63,917 bases of DNA from an uncultured Chthonomonas sp. (lineage in GTDB: Bacteria; Armatimonadota; Chthonomonadetes; Chthonomonadales; Chthonomonadaceae): NCBI GenBank assembly GCA_903859705.1, contig CAIONQ010000135.1:1-63917 (forward strand). Reading direction: 5' to 3'. Under the pieces are notes generated by a model, which worked only from the letters and a program-made list of their open reading frames with translations, had not been told where the DNA came from and ran no database searches. This document shows positions 26,954 to 35,863 of the stretch, one piece after another. The position numbers and the translations under genes were made by a program. Each line of letters begins with the position of its first letter. The first letter of the stretch is position 1.

Positions 26954-27544
26954 TTACCCTCGAGCTCCCATCAGGGATGCTACTCGCTCTTTCAAGCTCT
27001 TTCTGGCGCGAAAGAGGCGCAGTTTGATGCTGGTACGTGTACACCTAAGCACCGCTGCAATTTCTTCGTAACTCAGGCCTTCGATCTCGTGGAGAACAAT
27101 AATTTCTCTCTGAGGGGCTGGCATACCGCGCAACGCTTTTGCAATTACGGCCTCCAGCTCTTTGCGCTCTACAATAGCCTGGGGGCTATCATCCGGGCTG
27201 GTAACGCCCATTTCATCTTCGCGCATGGTGGAATCATATGTAACCTTGCGCCTGTCCCAGGATTTAATCTTGTCCCGACACAGATTGCCACAAATTTTTA
27301 GAAGCCATGTTTGCAGGCTGGATTCGCTGCGGAAGGAACGGATGGCCTGATAGGCCTTTACAAATGTCTCTTGCTTTATATCGTCCGCATCGTCCCGGTT
27401 TCCGAGGATATGGTAGGCGTAACGAAACACCTGGCGCTCGTACCGGTCATAGACCTGTGCAAAGGCGTCCAGGTCTCCCGCTCTGCAGCGAGTAACCAGT
27501 TGATCTTCGGCAACCTGCATTGTCACCCCGTGACTGACAACCAT
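26954..27544 (-). CDS. ECF-type RNA polymerase sigma factor
   Basis: A 196-residue sigma-70 family protein with region 2 (AFAQVYDRYERQVFRYAYHILGNRDDADDIKQETFVKAY) and region 4 (LRGMPAPQREIIVLHEIEGLSYEEIAAVLRCTRTSIKLRLFRARKSL). Regions 1 and 3 are absent, as is normal for the extracytoplasmic-function class. The start at 27544 has AGGAGG about 12 bases upstream; an in-frame ATG at 27520 is an alternative. It heads the operon sigma, anti-sigma, HtrA-like, and probably controls it. It is divergent from purL. Confidence 0.92.
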   Translation of the reverse strand: MVVSHGVTMQVAEDQLVTRCRAGDLDAFAQVYDRYERQVFRYAYHILGNRDDADDIKQETFVKAYQAIRSFRSESSLQTWLLKICGNLCRDKIKSWDRRKVTYDSTMREDEMGVTSPDDSPQAIVERKELEAVIAKALRGMPAPQREIIVLHEIEGLSYEEIAAVLRCTRTSIKLRLFRARKSLKERVASLMGARG

Positions 27545-27828
27545 TGGGCTTCGCTATCCTCCTGCAAGGAATGACGAGCGAACCCTGTATCGCGTATCAC
27601 ACATTTAGAATCGACATTAATAACAGGTTTACCTGCCCAGATTCGCAGTGCGCACGCTCTTACCGTTTAATAGTGCATGACTCTTGTCTTCGTTTTGACC
27701 TGCAAGTCCCTTCACTTCAGCCTGCCTGATAGGCTATACTAAAGAGCAATTCGGCAGGATTGCAGACTGAGTTTCATGTCTTTTGAATGATGCCGGGCCG
27801 TTGTGGCGCGGCCTGGGAGTTGGTAATC

Positions 27829-30087
27829 TTGATTGACCCGAAGATGGTTCAAGAGATGGGCCTCAATGAGCGCGAGTATCAGCAGATACTGGATACGCTT
27901 AAAAGAGAGCCCACCGTCACCGAGCTCGGTATGTTTTCCGTTATGTGGTCTGAGCACTGCGGGTATAAGTATTCACGCCCCGTGCTTTCGTTGTTTAAGA
28001 ACTACAAGGCCGCACAGGAATCTGGAGCCCTCGAAAACGCGGGAGTTATCCCGCTCGACGATCAATTTGGAATCGTCTTCAAAGTTGAAAGCCACAACCA
28101 CCCTTCTGCAGTTGAGCCCTTTCAGGGTGCTGCCACCGGCGTGGGTGGTATTTTGCGCGATATCTTTACGATGGGCGCACGGCCGATAGCCAACCTCAAC
28201 TCACTCCGCTTTGGCCCGCTGGATGAGCCCCGCAACCGTTACCTCTTTGAGCACGTTGTTGCTGGTATCAGCCACTACGGCAACTGCGTGGGTGTGCCCA
28301 CCGTTGCTGGCGAAATTTACTTTAACCCCTGCTACTCGGGTAATCCACTTGTTAATGCGATGTCGGTAGGCGTTGTCGATCTGGATAAGATCGCTTCGGC
28401 GGCCGCATCTGGTGTAGGAAACCCGGTTATCTATGTCGGTAGCTCCACTGGTAAAGACGGCATTCACGGTGCCACATTTGCCAGCGTAGAGCTTGGGCCT
28501 GATAGCGAATCGAAACGACCCAATGTACAGATGGGTGATCCATTCCTTGAGAAGCTCCTGATAGAGGCCACTCTGGAAGCGCTTGCCAGCGGGCATGTAG
28601 TTGGAATTCAGGATATGGGCGCAGCCGGCCTCACCTGTTCCACATCTGAAACCGCTGCCAAGGCCAGCACGGGCATGGAGATTGATGTACGCAAGGTTCC
28701 CCTGCGTGAAGCAGACATGACCGCGTACGAAATCATGCTATCTGAAAGCCAGGAGCGCATGCTTTGCATCGCCAAAGCAGGTACCGAGCAGGCAGTAATC
28801 GATATCTTCAAGAAGTGGGAGCTTAACGCCGCTGTTGTTGGCTTTGTAACGGATGATGGACTGGTACGTATAAAGGATAATGGAGTTGTAGTTGCCGAAA
28901 TCCCGGCGAAGGCGCTTACCAATGAGTGCCCAACCTACTATCTGGAAACTGAAGAGCCTGCCTACATTGCGCAGGTTCAGGCATTCGACCTTGCATCCTT
29001 GCCAGAGCCAGAAGATTACGGGGATGTGCTTCTGAGCCTGCTTGATTGCCCTTCGATCGCATCTAAGGGCTGGGTAACAGACCAGTACGATAGCATGGTG
29101 CAAACGCAAACCGTACACTCTCCTGGTGCAGATGCAGCAATTCTAAGAATTCGCGGCAGCAAGAAGGGGATTGCTGTTAAGCTGGATGGCAACGGACGAT
29201 ATGGCTACCTCGATCCATTTGTCGGCGGCCAGATTGCAGTTGTAGAAGCAGCAAGAAACGTTGCATGCGTCGGCGCTCGCCCGGTTGCTGTAACAGATAA
29301 CCTGAACTTCGCTAACCCGGAGAAGCCTACAGGGTTCTGGCAGTTCCGCCGATCCGTTGAAGGCCTCGCCAGCGCTACCGAAGCATTTAACACGCCCGTT
29401 GTAAGTGGAAATGTTTCGTTCTACAACGAAACACCGGATGGCCCGATCTTCCCAACACCCACAATTGGCATGCTCGGAGTGCTGGATGATGTAAACCGAC
29501 GCTGTGGGGCCGCCTTCAGGCCAGATGGCGAAGGGGATCAGTTGGTACTGCTCACCGCATATGACGATCCAACCGGTGGACTTGGCGGAAGTGAATACCT
29601 CAACCTGCAGCACGGCGAACAAGCGGGCAAGCCCCCAATTGTAAACCTTGAGCAGGAAGTAAAGCTTACAGAGCTGCTCGTTTCTTGTATAGGTGAGGGC
29701 CTGTTTGCTTCCTGTCACGATGTGTCAGATGGTGGCCTGGCCGTGTGCCTGGCTGAAATGGCGATACTCAGCAGTGAAGGTGCGCTGGTGCTGCTGAACC
29801 CCGCAGACTTTGTAGACACTCCTTCTCACTCTGCACTGCTGTTTGGAGAGGCACAGGGCCGAGTTGTCGTTGCCTTGAGAACCGAAAAGCAATTCACTAA
29901 GCTGAAAGAGAAGGCTGCCGTGGCTGGAATTAAAGCCGCATGGATTGGCACTGTGGGTGGCGATGAACTGAGGATAGCAGTGGGGCCAGAAGTACTTACT
30001 GTGCATCCTGTTGCGGAACTGGCCAGAGTTTCTGACCAGGCCATTCCACGCAGAATGGAAACCAGAGAGCTCACTGAAAGGGCATAG
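27829..30087 (+). CDS. purL: Phosphoribosylformylglycinamidine synthase subunit PurL
   Basis: The 752-residue small-type PurL, the ATP-dependent ligase part of FGAM synthase, working with PurS and PurQ. The TTG at 27829 has GGGAG nine bases upstream and gives a normal N-terminus (IDPKMVQEMGLNEREYQQIL); an ATG at 27787 without ribosome site is the alternative. Signature stretches are MFSVMWSEHCGYKYSR with the active-site His, KVESHNHPSAVEPFQGAATG, GQIAVVEAARNVACVGA and the repeat half ending near DVSDGGLAVCLAEMA. A TATACT element at 27735-27740 may be its -10 box. A structured 170-base spacer separates it from purF. Confidence 0.94.
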   Translation: MIDPKMVQEMGLNEREYQQILDTLKREPTVTELGMFSVMWSEHCGYKYSRPVLSLFKNYKAAQESGALENAGVIPLDDQFGIVFKVESHNHPSAVEPFQGAATGVGGILRDIFTMGARPIANLNSLRFGPLDEPRNRYLFEHVVAGISHYGNCVGVPTVAGEIYFNPCYSGNPLVNAMSVGVVDLDKIASAAASGVGNPVIYVGSSTGKDGIHGATFASVELGPDSESKRPNVQMGDPFLEKLLIEATLEALASGHVVGIQDMGAAGLTCSTSETAAKASTGMEIDVRKVPLREADMTAYEIMLSESQERMLCIAKAGTEQAVIDIFKKWELNAAVVGFVTDDGLVRIKDNGVVVAEIPAKALTNECPTYYLETEEPAYIAQVQAFDLASLPEPEDYGDVLLSLLDCPSIASKGWVTDQYDSMVQTQTVHSPGADAAILRIRGSKKGIAVKLDGNGRYGYLDPFVGGQIAVVEAARNVACVGARPVAVTDNLNFANPEKPTGFWQFRRSVEGLASATEAFNTPVVSGNVSFYNETPDGPIFPTPTIGMLGVLDDVNRRCGAAFRPDGEGDQLVLLTAYDDPTGGLGGSEYLNLQHGEQAGKPPIVNLEQEVKLTELLVSCIGEGLFASCHDVSDGGLAVCLAEMAILSSEGALVLLNPADFVDTPSHSALLFGEAQGRVVVALRTEKQFTKLKEKAAVAGIKAAWIGTVGGDELRIAVGPEVLTVHPVAELARVSDQAIPRRMETRELTERA

Positions 30088-30095
30088 GCGGTCCC

Positions 30096-30245
30096 ATCCG
30101 CCGAGGCGCTGCCCGAGATCCGGGAACAGACGCTTCAGTAGACTGTGAGAGGCGGATACTGCGGACACACAATGTCCGGGTAACTACCGCCCGACTGTAG
30201 CCGTGCTTCGCAACAGCGAAGCACTCCGGGTGATCGCCCTAACTG
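30096..30245 (+). ncRNA. Candidate structured RNA with tandem hairpin units between purL and purF
   Basis: The 170-base spacer folds into ordered pairs. ATCCGCC at 30096-30102 pairs with GGCGGAT at 30151-30157, enclosing GAGGCG 30103-30108 with CGCTTC 30131-30136 and CCCG 30112-30115 with CGGG 30121-30124. Two hairpins follow (30162-30167 with 30173-30178; 30203-30211 with 30216-30224). Each is followed by TCCGGGT, a short spacer, GCCC and ACTG, and preceded by another ACTG, so the unit is repeated in tandem. It ends just at the purF ribosome site (30245-30250). I know no riboswitch class with this pattern; the ZTP class shares only fragments. It may be a regulatory leader for purF. Confidence 0.45.
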
Positions 30246-30257
30246 AGGAGCTAGTTG

Positions 30258-31826
30258 ATGTCTTACAATACGGACCCGCGTTCGGCTGCCGCTGCCCCAC
30301 ATCACCATTGCGGTTCAGGATCAGCCGTAATCTCCCCCAACGACGAATGGGAGCGGGATAATCCGAAAGAAGAGTGCGGGGTATTTGGAATCTATGCCCC
30401 GAAAGAAGAAGTAGCACGTGTTGCGTTTTTTGGACTGTTTGCACTTCAACATCGCGGACAGGAGAGCGCGGGGCTCGCAGTTAGCGATGGGGAGAAAATC
30501 AAGGTTCACAAAGCCATGGGGTTGGTAACCCAGGTTTTTGATGAAAAGGCAATTTTGGATCTCCCGGGTTCGTTAGCCATAGGGCATACTCGCTACTCAA
30601 CCACCGGTTCCAGTGTCCTATGCAATGCTCAGCCGCTAATTGGTACCTCTGCTGCAGGAGAAATCGCGGTAGCTCACAACGGAAACCTGGTGAACACAAA
30701 GGAACTCCGCGATGGCTTGCTGGCGCAAGGCGTTGAGTTTGAAACAACCAACGATAGTGAAGTAATTGCCCAACTGCTTGCACGCCACTACACCGGCTCG
30801 ATAGAAGAAGCCGTTGTTTCCGTAATGAAACAGCTGAAGGGCGCTTATTCCCTGGTTATTCTAACCAAAGATAAGATCATTGGCCTCCGAGATCCATACG
30901 GTATTCGACCATTGTGCATTGGAAAACTGGAAGGCGAGCAGTATGTGCTGGCCTCCGAATCGTGTGCACTGGTACCGGTTGGTGCACAGTTTGTACGAGA
31001 TGTTGAACCGGGTGAAGTGATCGTAATTGATAAGAATGGCCTGAGGGAGTTCCAGGCGATTCCTACCATCCGCAATGCAACATGCCTTTTCGAATTCATC
31101 TATTTTGCACGCCCGGATACAAACCTGTACGGCCGCTCGCTCCATGAATCCCGAAGAAAGATGGGATATGAGCTGGCAGCAGAGCACCCGTGCCCGGGAG
31201 CCGATGTGGTAATCCCCGTGCCGGATACCAGCATACCCGCAGCCATCGGGTATGCAGAGGCTTCCAAAATACGGTATGCCGAAGGCGTAATTAAGAACCG
31301 ATACATCCAGCGTACATTTATACAGCCAAGCCAGCACATGCGTGATCTTGGTGCACGCATGAAATACTCCCCACTTAAAGAAACCCTGGCAAACCGCCGG
31401 GTGGTAATGGTGGACGACTCCATAGTGCGTGGCACAACCACTGGAAAATTGGTAAAGATGCTGTTTGATGCGGGTGCCAGGGAAGTGCACGTACGTATTA
31501 CAGCGCCGCCTGTTAAGAACCCGTGCTACTACGGTATTGACATGGCGAACCAGAAGGAGCTTGTGGCTGCACACAAAACCGTTGAAGAGATCCGGAAAAT
31601 GATTGGGGCTACGTCCCTGGGTTATCTGTCTCTTGATGGAGTTGTAAGGGCCATAGGCATTAACAAAGATAAGTTCTGCCGGGCATGCTTCGATGGAAAG
31701 TATCCCATTACGGTTCCACCGGATGTTCGCAACTCTAAACTCATGCTTGAGGCAGAACGAGCGGCTGAAAATCCTAACCTGCGCGAAGGCGGCCCGGATG
31801 ATGGCAGCCCGGAATCAGCAGAATAG
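30258..31826 (+). CDS. purF: Amidophosphoribosyltransferase PurF with long N-terminal propeptide
   Basis: The 522-residue first enzyme of purine synthesis: glutamine plus PRPP gives phosphoribosylamine. The ATG at 30258 has GAGGAG seven bases upstream. The glutaminase nucleophile is C40 in EECGVFGI, so about 39 residues, including a histidine run (PHHHC), would have to be removed to free it; the Bacillus enzyme has a far shorter propeptide. The PRPP loop is VVMVDDSIVRGTTTGKL, and C-terminal FCRACFDGKYPI is part of the iron-sulfur ligand set of the oxygen-sensitive PurF type. It is followed by purM. Confidence 0.95.
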   Translation: MSYNTDPRSAAAAPHHHCGSGSAVISPNDEWERDNPKEECGVFGIYAPKEEVARVAFFGLFALQHRGQESAGLAVSDGEKIKVHKAMGLVTQVFDEKAILDLPGSLAIGHTRYSTTGSSVLCNAQPLIGTSAAGEIAVAHNGNLVNTKELRDGLLAQGVEFETTNDSEVIAQLLARHYTGSIEEAVVSVMKQLKGAYSLVILTKDKIIGLRDPYGIRPLCIGKLEGEQYVLASESCALVPVGAQFVRDVEPGEVIVIDKNGLREFQAIPTIRNATCLFEFIYFARPDTNLYGRSLHESRRKMGYELAAEHPCPGADVVIPVPDTSIPAAIGYAEASKIRYAEGVIKNRYIQRTFIQPSQHMRDLGARMKYSPLKETLANRRVVMVDDSIVRGTTTGKLVKMLFDAGAREVHVRITAPPVKNPCYYGIDMANQKELVAAHKTVEEIRKMIGATSLGYLSLDGVVRAIGINKDKFCRACFDGKYPITVPPDVRNSKLMLEAERAAENPNLREGGPDDGSPESAE

Positions 31827-31873
31827 ATTACATTTCCTCCGGCTGGCACCCAGCCGTACTGGAGACACAGATA

Positions 31874-32920
31874 GTGACTGAAGACCGAATAACTTACCGC
31901 GATGCGGGAGTAGATATCGATGCCGCAAACGAAGCTGTAATGCGGATGCGTGAGCATATTCGCTCCACCTTTACACCGGGTGTGCTTACGGATGTAGGCA
32001 GTTTTGGAGGCATGTTTTCGCTGGCAGGGCTCTCGAACTATCAGAACCCGGTGCTCGTATCCAGCATAGATGGTGTGGGCACCAAGCTCAAGGTGGCCGT
32101 AATGGCCGGCAAGCATGATACCATCGGCAAAGACCTCGTCAACCATTGCGTCAACGACATACTGGTGCAAGGCGCCCGGCCACTGTTCTTCCTGGATTAC
32201 TTTGCAACGGGCAAACTGGCACCGCAAGTTGTGGTGGATGTAGTAAAGGGCCTCTCTGAAGGCTGTCGCGAGTCGGGCTGTGCACTTATCGGTGGCGAAA
32301 CGGCAGAAATGCCTGGCCTTTACGCGTACGGCGACTATGACCTGGCTGGCGCAATAGTGGGCATTGTAGACCGCGACAGGATTGTGAATGGCAGTTCCGT
32401 AGAGCCCGGCGATACCGTTATTGGCATTGCCTCCAGCGGCCTGCACACCAATGGGTATTCACTGGCGCGCCGCATTCTTCTGGAAGCTGGCGATCGATCC
32501 TACAATATCTTCGATCATATTCCGTCCATTGGCAGAACACTTGCCGAAGAGCTCCTTGCGCCGCATCGCTGCTATGCCCCTACGGTGCTGCCCCTGCTTG
32601 AAGAGTTCGATATCAAAGCAATGGCGCATATTACTGGCGGCGGTTTCTACGATAACATCCCGCGTGTTTTGCCCGCCAATTGCAGCGTTACTATCGAGCG
32701 ACGCACCTGGCCCATTCCGCCTATCTTCCACCTTATTCAGGAGCGTGGAGGTGTACCGGAGCCCGAGATGTACCGCACGTTTAATATGGGAGTAGGCTTC
32801 ATACTCATCGTCTCAGCCGATCAGGCGCCTCTAATTGCACATCGTTTGAACGAAGCCGGAGAATCTGCGTATATTCTTGGTAACGTACATCGCGGTGTTC
32901 AGGAAGTGGATATCGTATAA
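31874..32920 (+). CDS. purM: Phosphoribosylformylglycinamidine cyclo-ligase PurM
   Basis: The 348-residue AIR synthetase that closes the imidazole ring with ATP after FGAM synthase. It starts at GTG with GGAG nine bases upstream. Family signatures are YRDAGVDIDAANEAVMRMR, SIDGVGTKLKVAV, GKDLVNHCVNDILVQGA, LIGGETAEMPG and the C-terminal HITGGGFYDNIPRVLP. The length is normal. It follows purF with 47 bases between, and a HAD phosphatase gene begins 16 bases after its stop, so all three are probably one transcript. Confidence 0.95.
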   Translation: MTEDRITYRDAGVDIDAANEAVMRMREHIRSTFTPGVLTDVGSFGGMFSLAGLSNYQNPVLVSSIDGVGTKLKVAVMAGKHDTIGKDLVNHCVNDILVQGARPLFFLDYFATGKLAPQVVVDVVKGLSEGCRESGCALIGGETAEMPGLYAYGDYDLAGAIVGIVDRDRIVNGSSVEPGDTVIGIASSGLHTNGYSLARRILLEAGDRSYNIFDHIPSIGRTLAEELLAPHRCYAPTVLPLLEEFDIKAMAHITGGGFYDNIPRVLPANCSVTIERRTWPIPPIFHLIQERGGVPEPEMYRTFNMGVGFILIVSADQAPLIAHRLNEAGESAYILGNVHRGVQEVDIV

Positions 32921-32936
32921 GCGGGGCAGTGTATCC

Positions 32937-33614
32937 ATGTATCCTTCTGCGTTGATATGGGATGTAGACGGTACCCTCACAGATAGCACTGCGCTTATCG
33001 CGGAGGCATTGGATCATATCTACCTCCGTTTTTACCAGCGGGAAACCACGTATGATGAGCGGCGAGCCCTTATAGGTACGCCGCTCAAAAAGCAGATACG
33101 CATATTTGGTGAACCAGAGCAGTATGGCACCACCGAAGAGGCAGTGTTTGAGGCCTTCATTGGTTGCTATGAAGCCGGTAAGCACCGCGAGCGAATCCTT
33201 AATGATGTAATTGCTGTACTTGCATTAGGAAGTAATCTTGGCATTCCCACAGGTTTAGTCACCTCCAAAAACCGCGAAGAGTTGGCAAATACCCTTCCCC
33301 GCCTTGGCATTGCTTCGGCTATCTCTATTGCCGTTACCGCAGATGATATTGCACACCCAAAACCGGCGCCAGATGGAATACTGCTCGCATTAAACCAACT
33401 GGGAGTTTCGCTAGAGGACGCCCATGCAGCCTGCTATATTGGCGATACGACCCATGACATGCAGGCGGCACGGGGTGCTGGTGTACGCTTAATTGGTGTT
33501 GCCTGGGGAGCCGCTGGTAAAGAACGGTTGACTGCAGAGAACCCGGAGTTCATTGCAGATACCCCGGCACTGTTAAGGGAATACCTGCTGGGAGCCACAA
33601 TTGCCAATGGGTGA
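32937..33614 (+). CDS. HAD-superfamily phosphatase, phosphoglycolate phosphatase-like
   Basis: A 225-residue HAD hydrolase. Motif I is IWDVDGTLTDS with the nucleophile Asp and acid/base Asp, motif II is LVTSKNREE, motif III is the Lys in HPKPAPDG, and motif IV is IGDTTHDMQAARGAG. The cap between motifs I and II is helical (C1 type). This fits the phosphoglycolate phosphatase/beta-phosphoglucomutase branch acting on small phosphorylated metabolites. A start at 32937 is chosen because the earlier in-frame codons lie inside purM and GGGG lies nine bases upstream. The next gene overlaps its stop by 14 bases. Confidence 0.82.
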   Translation: MYPSALIWDVDGTLTDSTALIAEALDHIYLRFYQRETTYDERRALIGTPLKKQIRIFGEPEQYGTTEEAVFEAFIGCYEAGKHRERILNDVIAVLALGSNLGIPTGLVTSKNREELANTLPRLGIASAISIAVTADDIAHPKPAPDGILLALNQLGVSLEDAHAACYIGDTTHDMQAARGAGVRLIGVAWGAAGKERLTAENPEFIADTPALLREYLLGATIANG

Positions 33615-34590
33615 TATCGCCTGGATAAGAGCCTCACAACCAGAAAAGCGACCGATATGGGGTCACCCAAACGGCATACAAGTGAGCCTCTGGCCATGCG
33701 ATGCGGAGGGCCGACCGGGCAATGATGGCGGCCCGCGCGGCCTATTGCGAATTGGTTACCCGGTGTTGCCAATCACCCATGCCGCTGGCCTGATAAACTT
33801 TATTGCTATTGAACCCGTTGTAAAGGGAGTAAGGTGCTACAGCGAATTAGAACCCTCCACCCTCCGAGAGGGCCGAGGCAAATTCATCTGGTCTGGCACA
33901 CGTGGAGTATCAGAAGAGAAGTTTGATCAGGGAACACTAAGCCTGTTACCCGGCACCTTTGTCGAAGTTTTGAGGGTGAACCTGTTTGTGGAGCCATTTG
34001 TTAACAAGGCACGTGTGCAGTTGCGCCTGGAGTTTCGCAGCGATAAGCCCGATGAGGTTGCCATTACTTCTGTGGCACAGCCCGGCAGCGCATCTATGGA
34101 TAACTGTATTCTTACAGCCACTATGGGCAACTACATGCGCCTCCGCCGAGTGTGGCTAAAGGATCACCAGGCGTCCCCACTTGATCTGTGGCCGCAACAG
34201 AGCACGCATCCCAATGGGTTCACGGATGACCTGTATTTGCCAGCCGCAGCGCTCCTAAGGGATGCTTCTGGGGGAGTACTGGCATGTGCGGAATCAAACG
34301 AAATCGATCCGGCTGCCGCCCCACCCGATCCGCAAGCACCATGGTGGCACTTCCGTGGCGCTTACCCACTCACCCAGTACTGGCGCTATCCGGATGCAAA
34401 AACGGCAGGCACAGTTAAACTGCGGCTGAATGGGCGAAAAGTCTACTGGGCTGGCACCACCCCAATACCCGGGGGGCTTGCGTTTGAGAACTTTGATCTT
34501 ACAGCCCCGTTTGTCGATTCTCAGACGTTTATATTTGGATTGGCCAAAGACCCTGCCCCAATACTCATCCGCCGTTTTCAATCTGTTTAA
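33601..34590 (+). CDS. Unknown cytosolic protein, beta-rich
   Basis: A 329-residue protein I do not recognise. Translation could start at TTG 33601 (six bases after GGGAG) or at ATG 33607; both overlap the end of the HAD gene. It has no signal peptide or membrane segment. The composition (many Trp, Pro, Gly; alternating hydrophobic strands such as VQLRLEFRSDKPDEVAITSV and VKLRLNGRKVYWAGTTPIPGG) suggests a beta-sandwich, perhaps a sugar-related or polysaccharide-lyase-like fold, but no catalytic motif is apparent. The overlap with the HAD gene suggests coexpression. Confidence 0.6.
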   Translation: MPMGDIAWIRASQPEKRPIWGHPNGIQVSLWPCDAEGRPGNDGGPRGLLRIGYPVLPITHAAGLINFIAIEPVVKGVRCYSELEPSTLREGRGKFIWSGTRGVSEEKFDQGTLSLLPGTFVEVLRVNLFVEPFVNKARVQLRLEFRSDKPDEVAITSVAQPGSASMDNCILTATMGNYMRLRRVWLKDHQASPLDLWPQQSTHPNGFTDDLYLPAAALLRDASGGVLACAESNEIDPAAAPPDPQAPWWHFRGAYPLTQYWRYPDAKTAGTVKLRLNGRKVYWAGTTPIPGGLAFENFDLTAPFVDSQTFIFGLAKDPAPILIRRFQSV

Positions 34591-34692
34591 CCACGTTTTG
34601 TTCCAATATGCAGGATTTGCGCAACGCAAGCCGAATCCTACCTCCACCCCGCACCGTGTGCGGATAACCATGTTTTTGAAGGAACCGAACCT

Positions 34693-35730
34693 ATGATCCA
34701 TACCGGTAAGGGCATTGCAGCCTGTTTTACCGCTGCGGCAACAGTTCTGGGAATTGGTGCGCAGGCTCAGCAATCCGAGCCATTCCGATTTCCAGTGGTA
34801 GACCCGGCAACCATGAAGACCTATGAACAAGGTCTGTCAGATGGAGACTATGTACTGGCACCGCCTTACACCAATGCACCAGAACTTGCCACTCGCCAGG
34901 ACGTGGCCCATGGCAAAATCTACCATTTTGTAATGAACTCTACCGATAGCAAAATCTACCCTGGGATCGCAAAATCCAATCCTGGTGCAGTGGTGCCCTA
35001 TACACGCCGGGTAACGGTTTATGTGCCAGATCAATACAAGGCCGGCAAGCCGGCCCCATTTCTGATCACACAGGATAGTATGGCGGGCGGCATACTGCCT
35101 ACAATTCTGGATAACATGATTGCCGACAAACGGTTGCCAGCATTGGTTGCAATCTTTATGGATAGCGGTGGTGGGGATGCCCAGGGCAGCCAGCGCGGCC
35201 TGGAATACGACGCAATGTCTGGCAAGTTTGCAGAATACGTAGAAACCGAAGTATTGCCCCGTGCCTCAAAGGAGAGTGGAGTAACCTTCTCTCACAACCC
35301 CGATGCGCGCATGACCATGGGCGGAAGCTCTGGCGGCGCGTGCGCACTCTCTATGGCCTGGTACCATCCGGAATGGTGGCACCGTGTTCTTTCCTACTCT
35401 GGCACATTTGTAGATCAGGAGTCGCCATTCAACCCCCTGGCACCTCATGGCGCATGGGAGTATCATGAGCACTTTATCGCGAACCAGAAGCAGAAACCGC
35501 TAAGAATATGGATTGAAGTGGGAGATAACGATAACCGTTCCCATGATCCTGAAGAAACACTGCACAACTGGGTAATGGCAAATCAGCGCACAGCGGCAGT
35601 TCTTAAAGCACGGAAGTACCACTATCAATTTGTGTTTGCACGCAACGCAGGGCATGTGGATGGCCGTGTTGTTGGGCAAACCCTACCGGCGGCCCTTGAG
35701 TGGGTGTGGCGCGGTTACAGAGATAAGTAG
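34693..35730 (+). CDS. Secreted esterase, enterochelin esterase/esterase D-like
   Basis: A 345-residue exported alpha/beta hydrolase. The start at 34693 follows AAGGA by eight bases and opens a signal peptide (GIAACFTAAATVLGIGAQAQQ). The catalytic module begins RRVTVYVPDQYKAGKPAPFLITQDSM. The nucleophile elbow is TMGGSSGGACALSMAWYHP, and the C-terminal His lies in RNAGHVDGRVVGQTLP. This is the Fes/esterase D-type layout often seen in exported hemicellulose feruloyl esterases. A role in releasing acyl or aromatic groups from plant polysaccharides is my inference. A weak hairpin follows. Confidence 0.78.
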   Translation: MIHTGKGIAACFTAAATVLGIGAQAQQSEPFRFPVVDPATMKTYEQGLSDGDYVLAPPYTNAPELATRQDVAHGKIYHFVMNSTDSKIYPGIAKSNPGAVVPYTRRVTVYVPDQYKAGKPAPFLITQDSMAGGILPTILDNMIADKRLPALVAIFMDSGGGDAQGSQRGLEYDAMSGKFAEYVETEVLPRASKESGVTFSHNPDARMTMGGSSGGACALSMAWYHPEWWHRVLSYSGTFVDQESPFNPLAPHGAWEYHEHFIANQKQKPLRIWIEVGDNDNRSHDPEETLHNWVMANQRTAAVLKARKYHYQFVFARNAGHVDGRVVGQTLPAALEWVWRGYRDK

Positions 35731-35764
35731 TAGGGTACGAGGGAACCACTGAAATTTGAACGAA

Positions 35765-35813
35765 GGGGAACAGGCCGCGTTAACAGTAGATGTTGGCGCA
35801 CCTGCTCCCCTGT
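35765..35813 (+). terminator. Imperfect hairpin after the esterase gene
   Basis: GGGGA and CAGG at 35765-35774 pair with CCTG and TCCCC at 35801-35810, and inner bases around 35780-35795 pair further. The following tract is TGTTTC rather than a pure T-run, so terminator strength is uncertain. Confidence 0.45.
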
Positions 35814-35863
35814 TTCATCTCCTAAAGAGCACTAACACTTAGTGCCTGAATAACGCATCAGGT

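Noticed and set aside
30096-30245. ZTP (pfl) riboswitch upstream of purF
   Set aside because: Only short pieces such as GACTG and CCGGG match; the conserved CCGCCTGGGC element downstream is missing.
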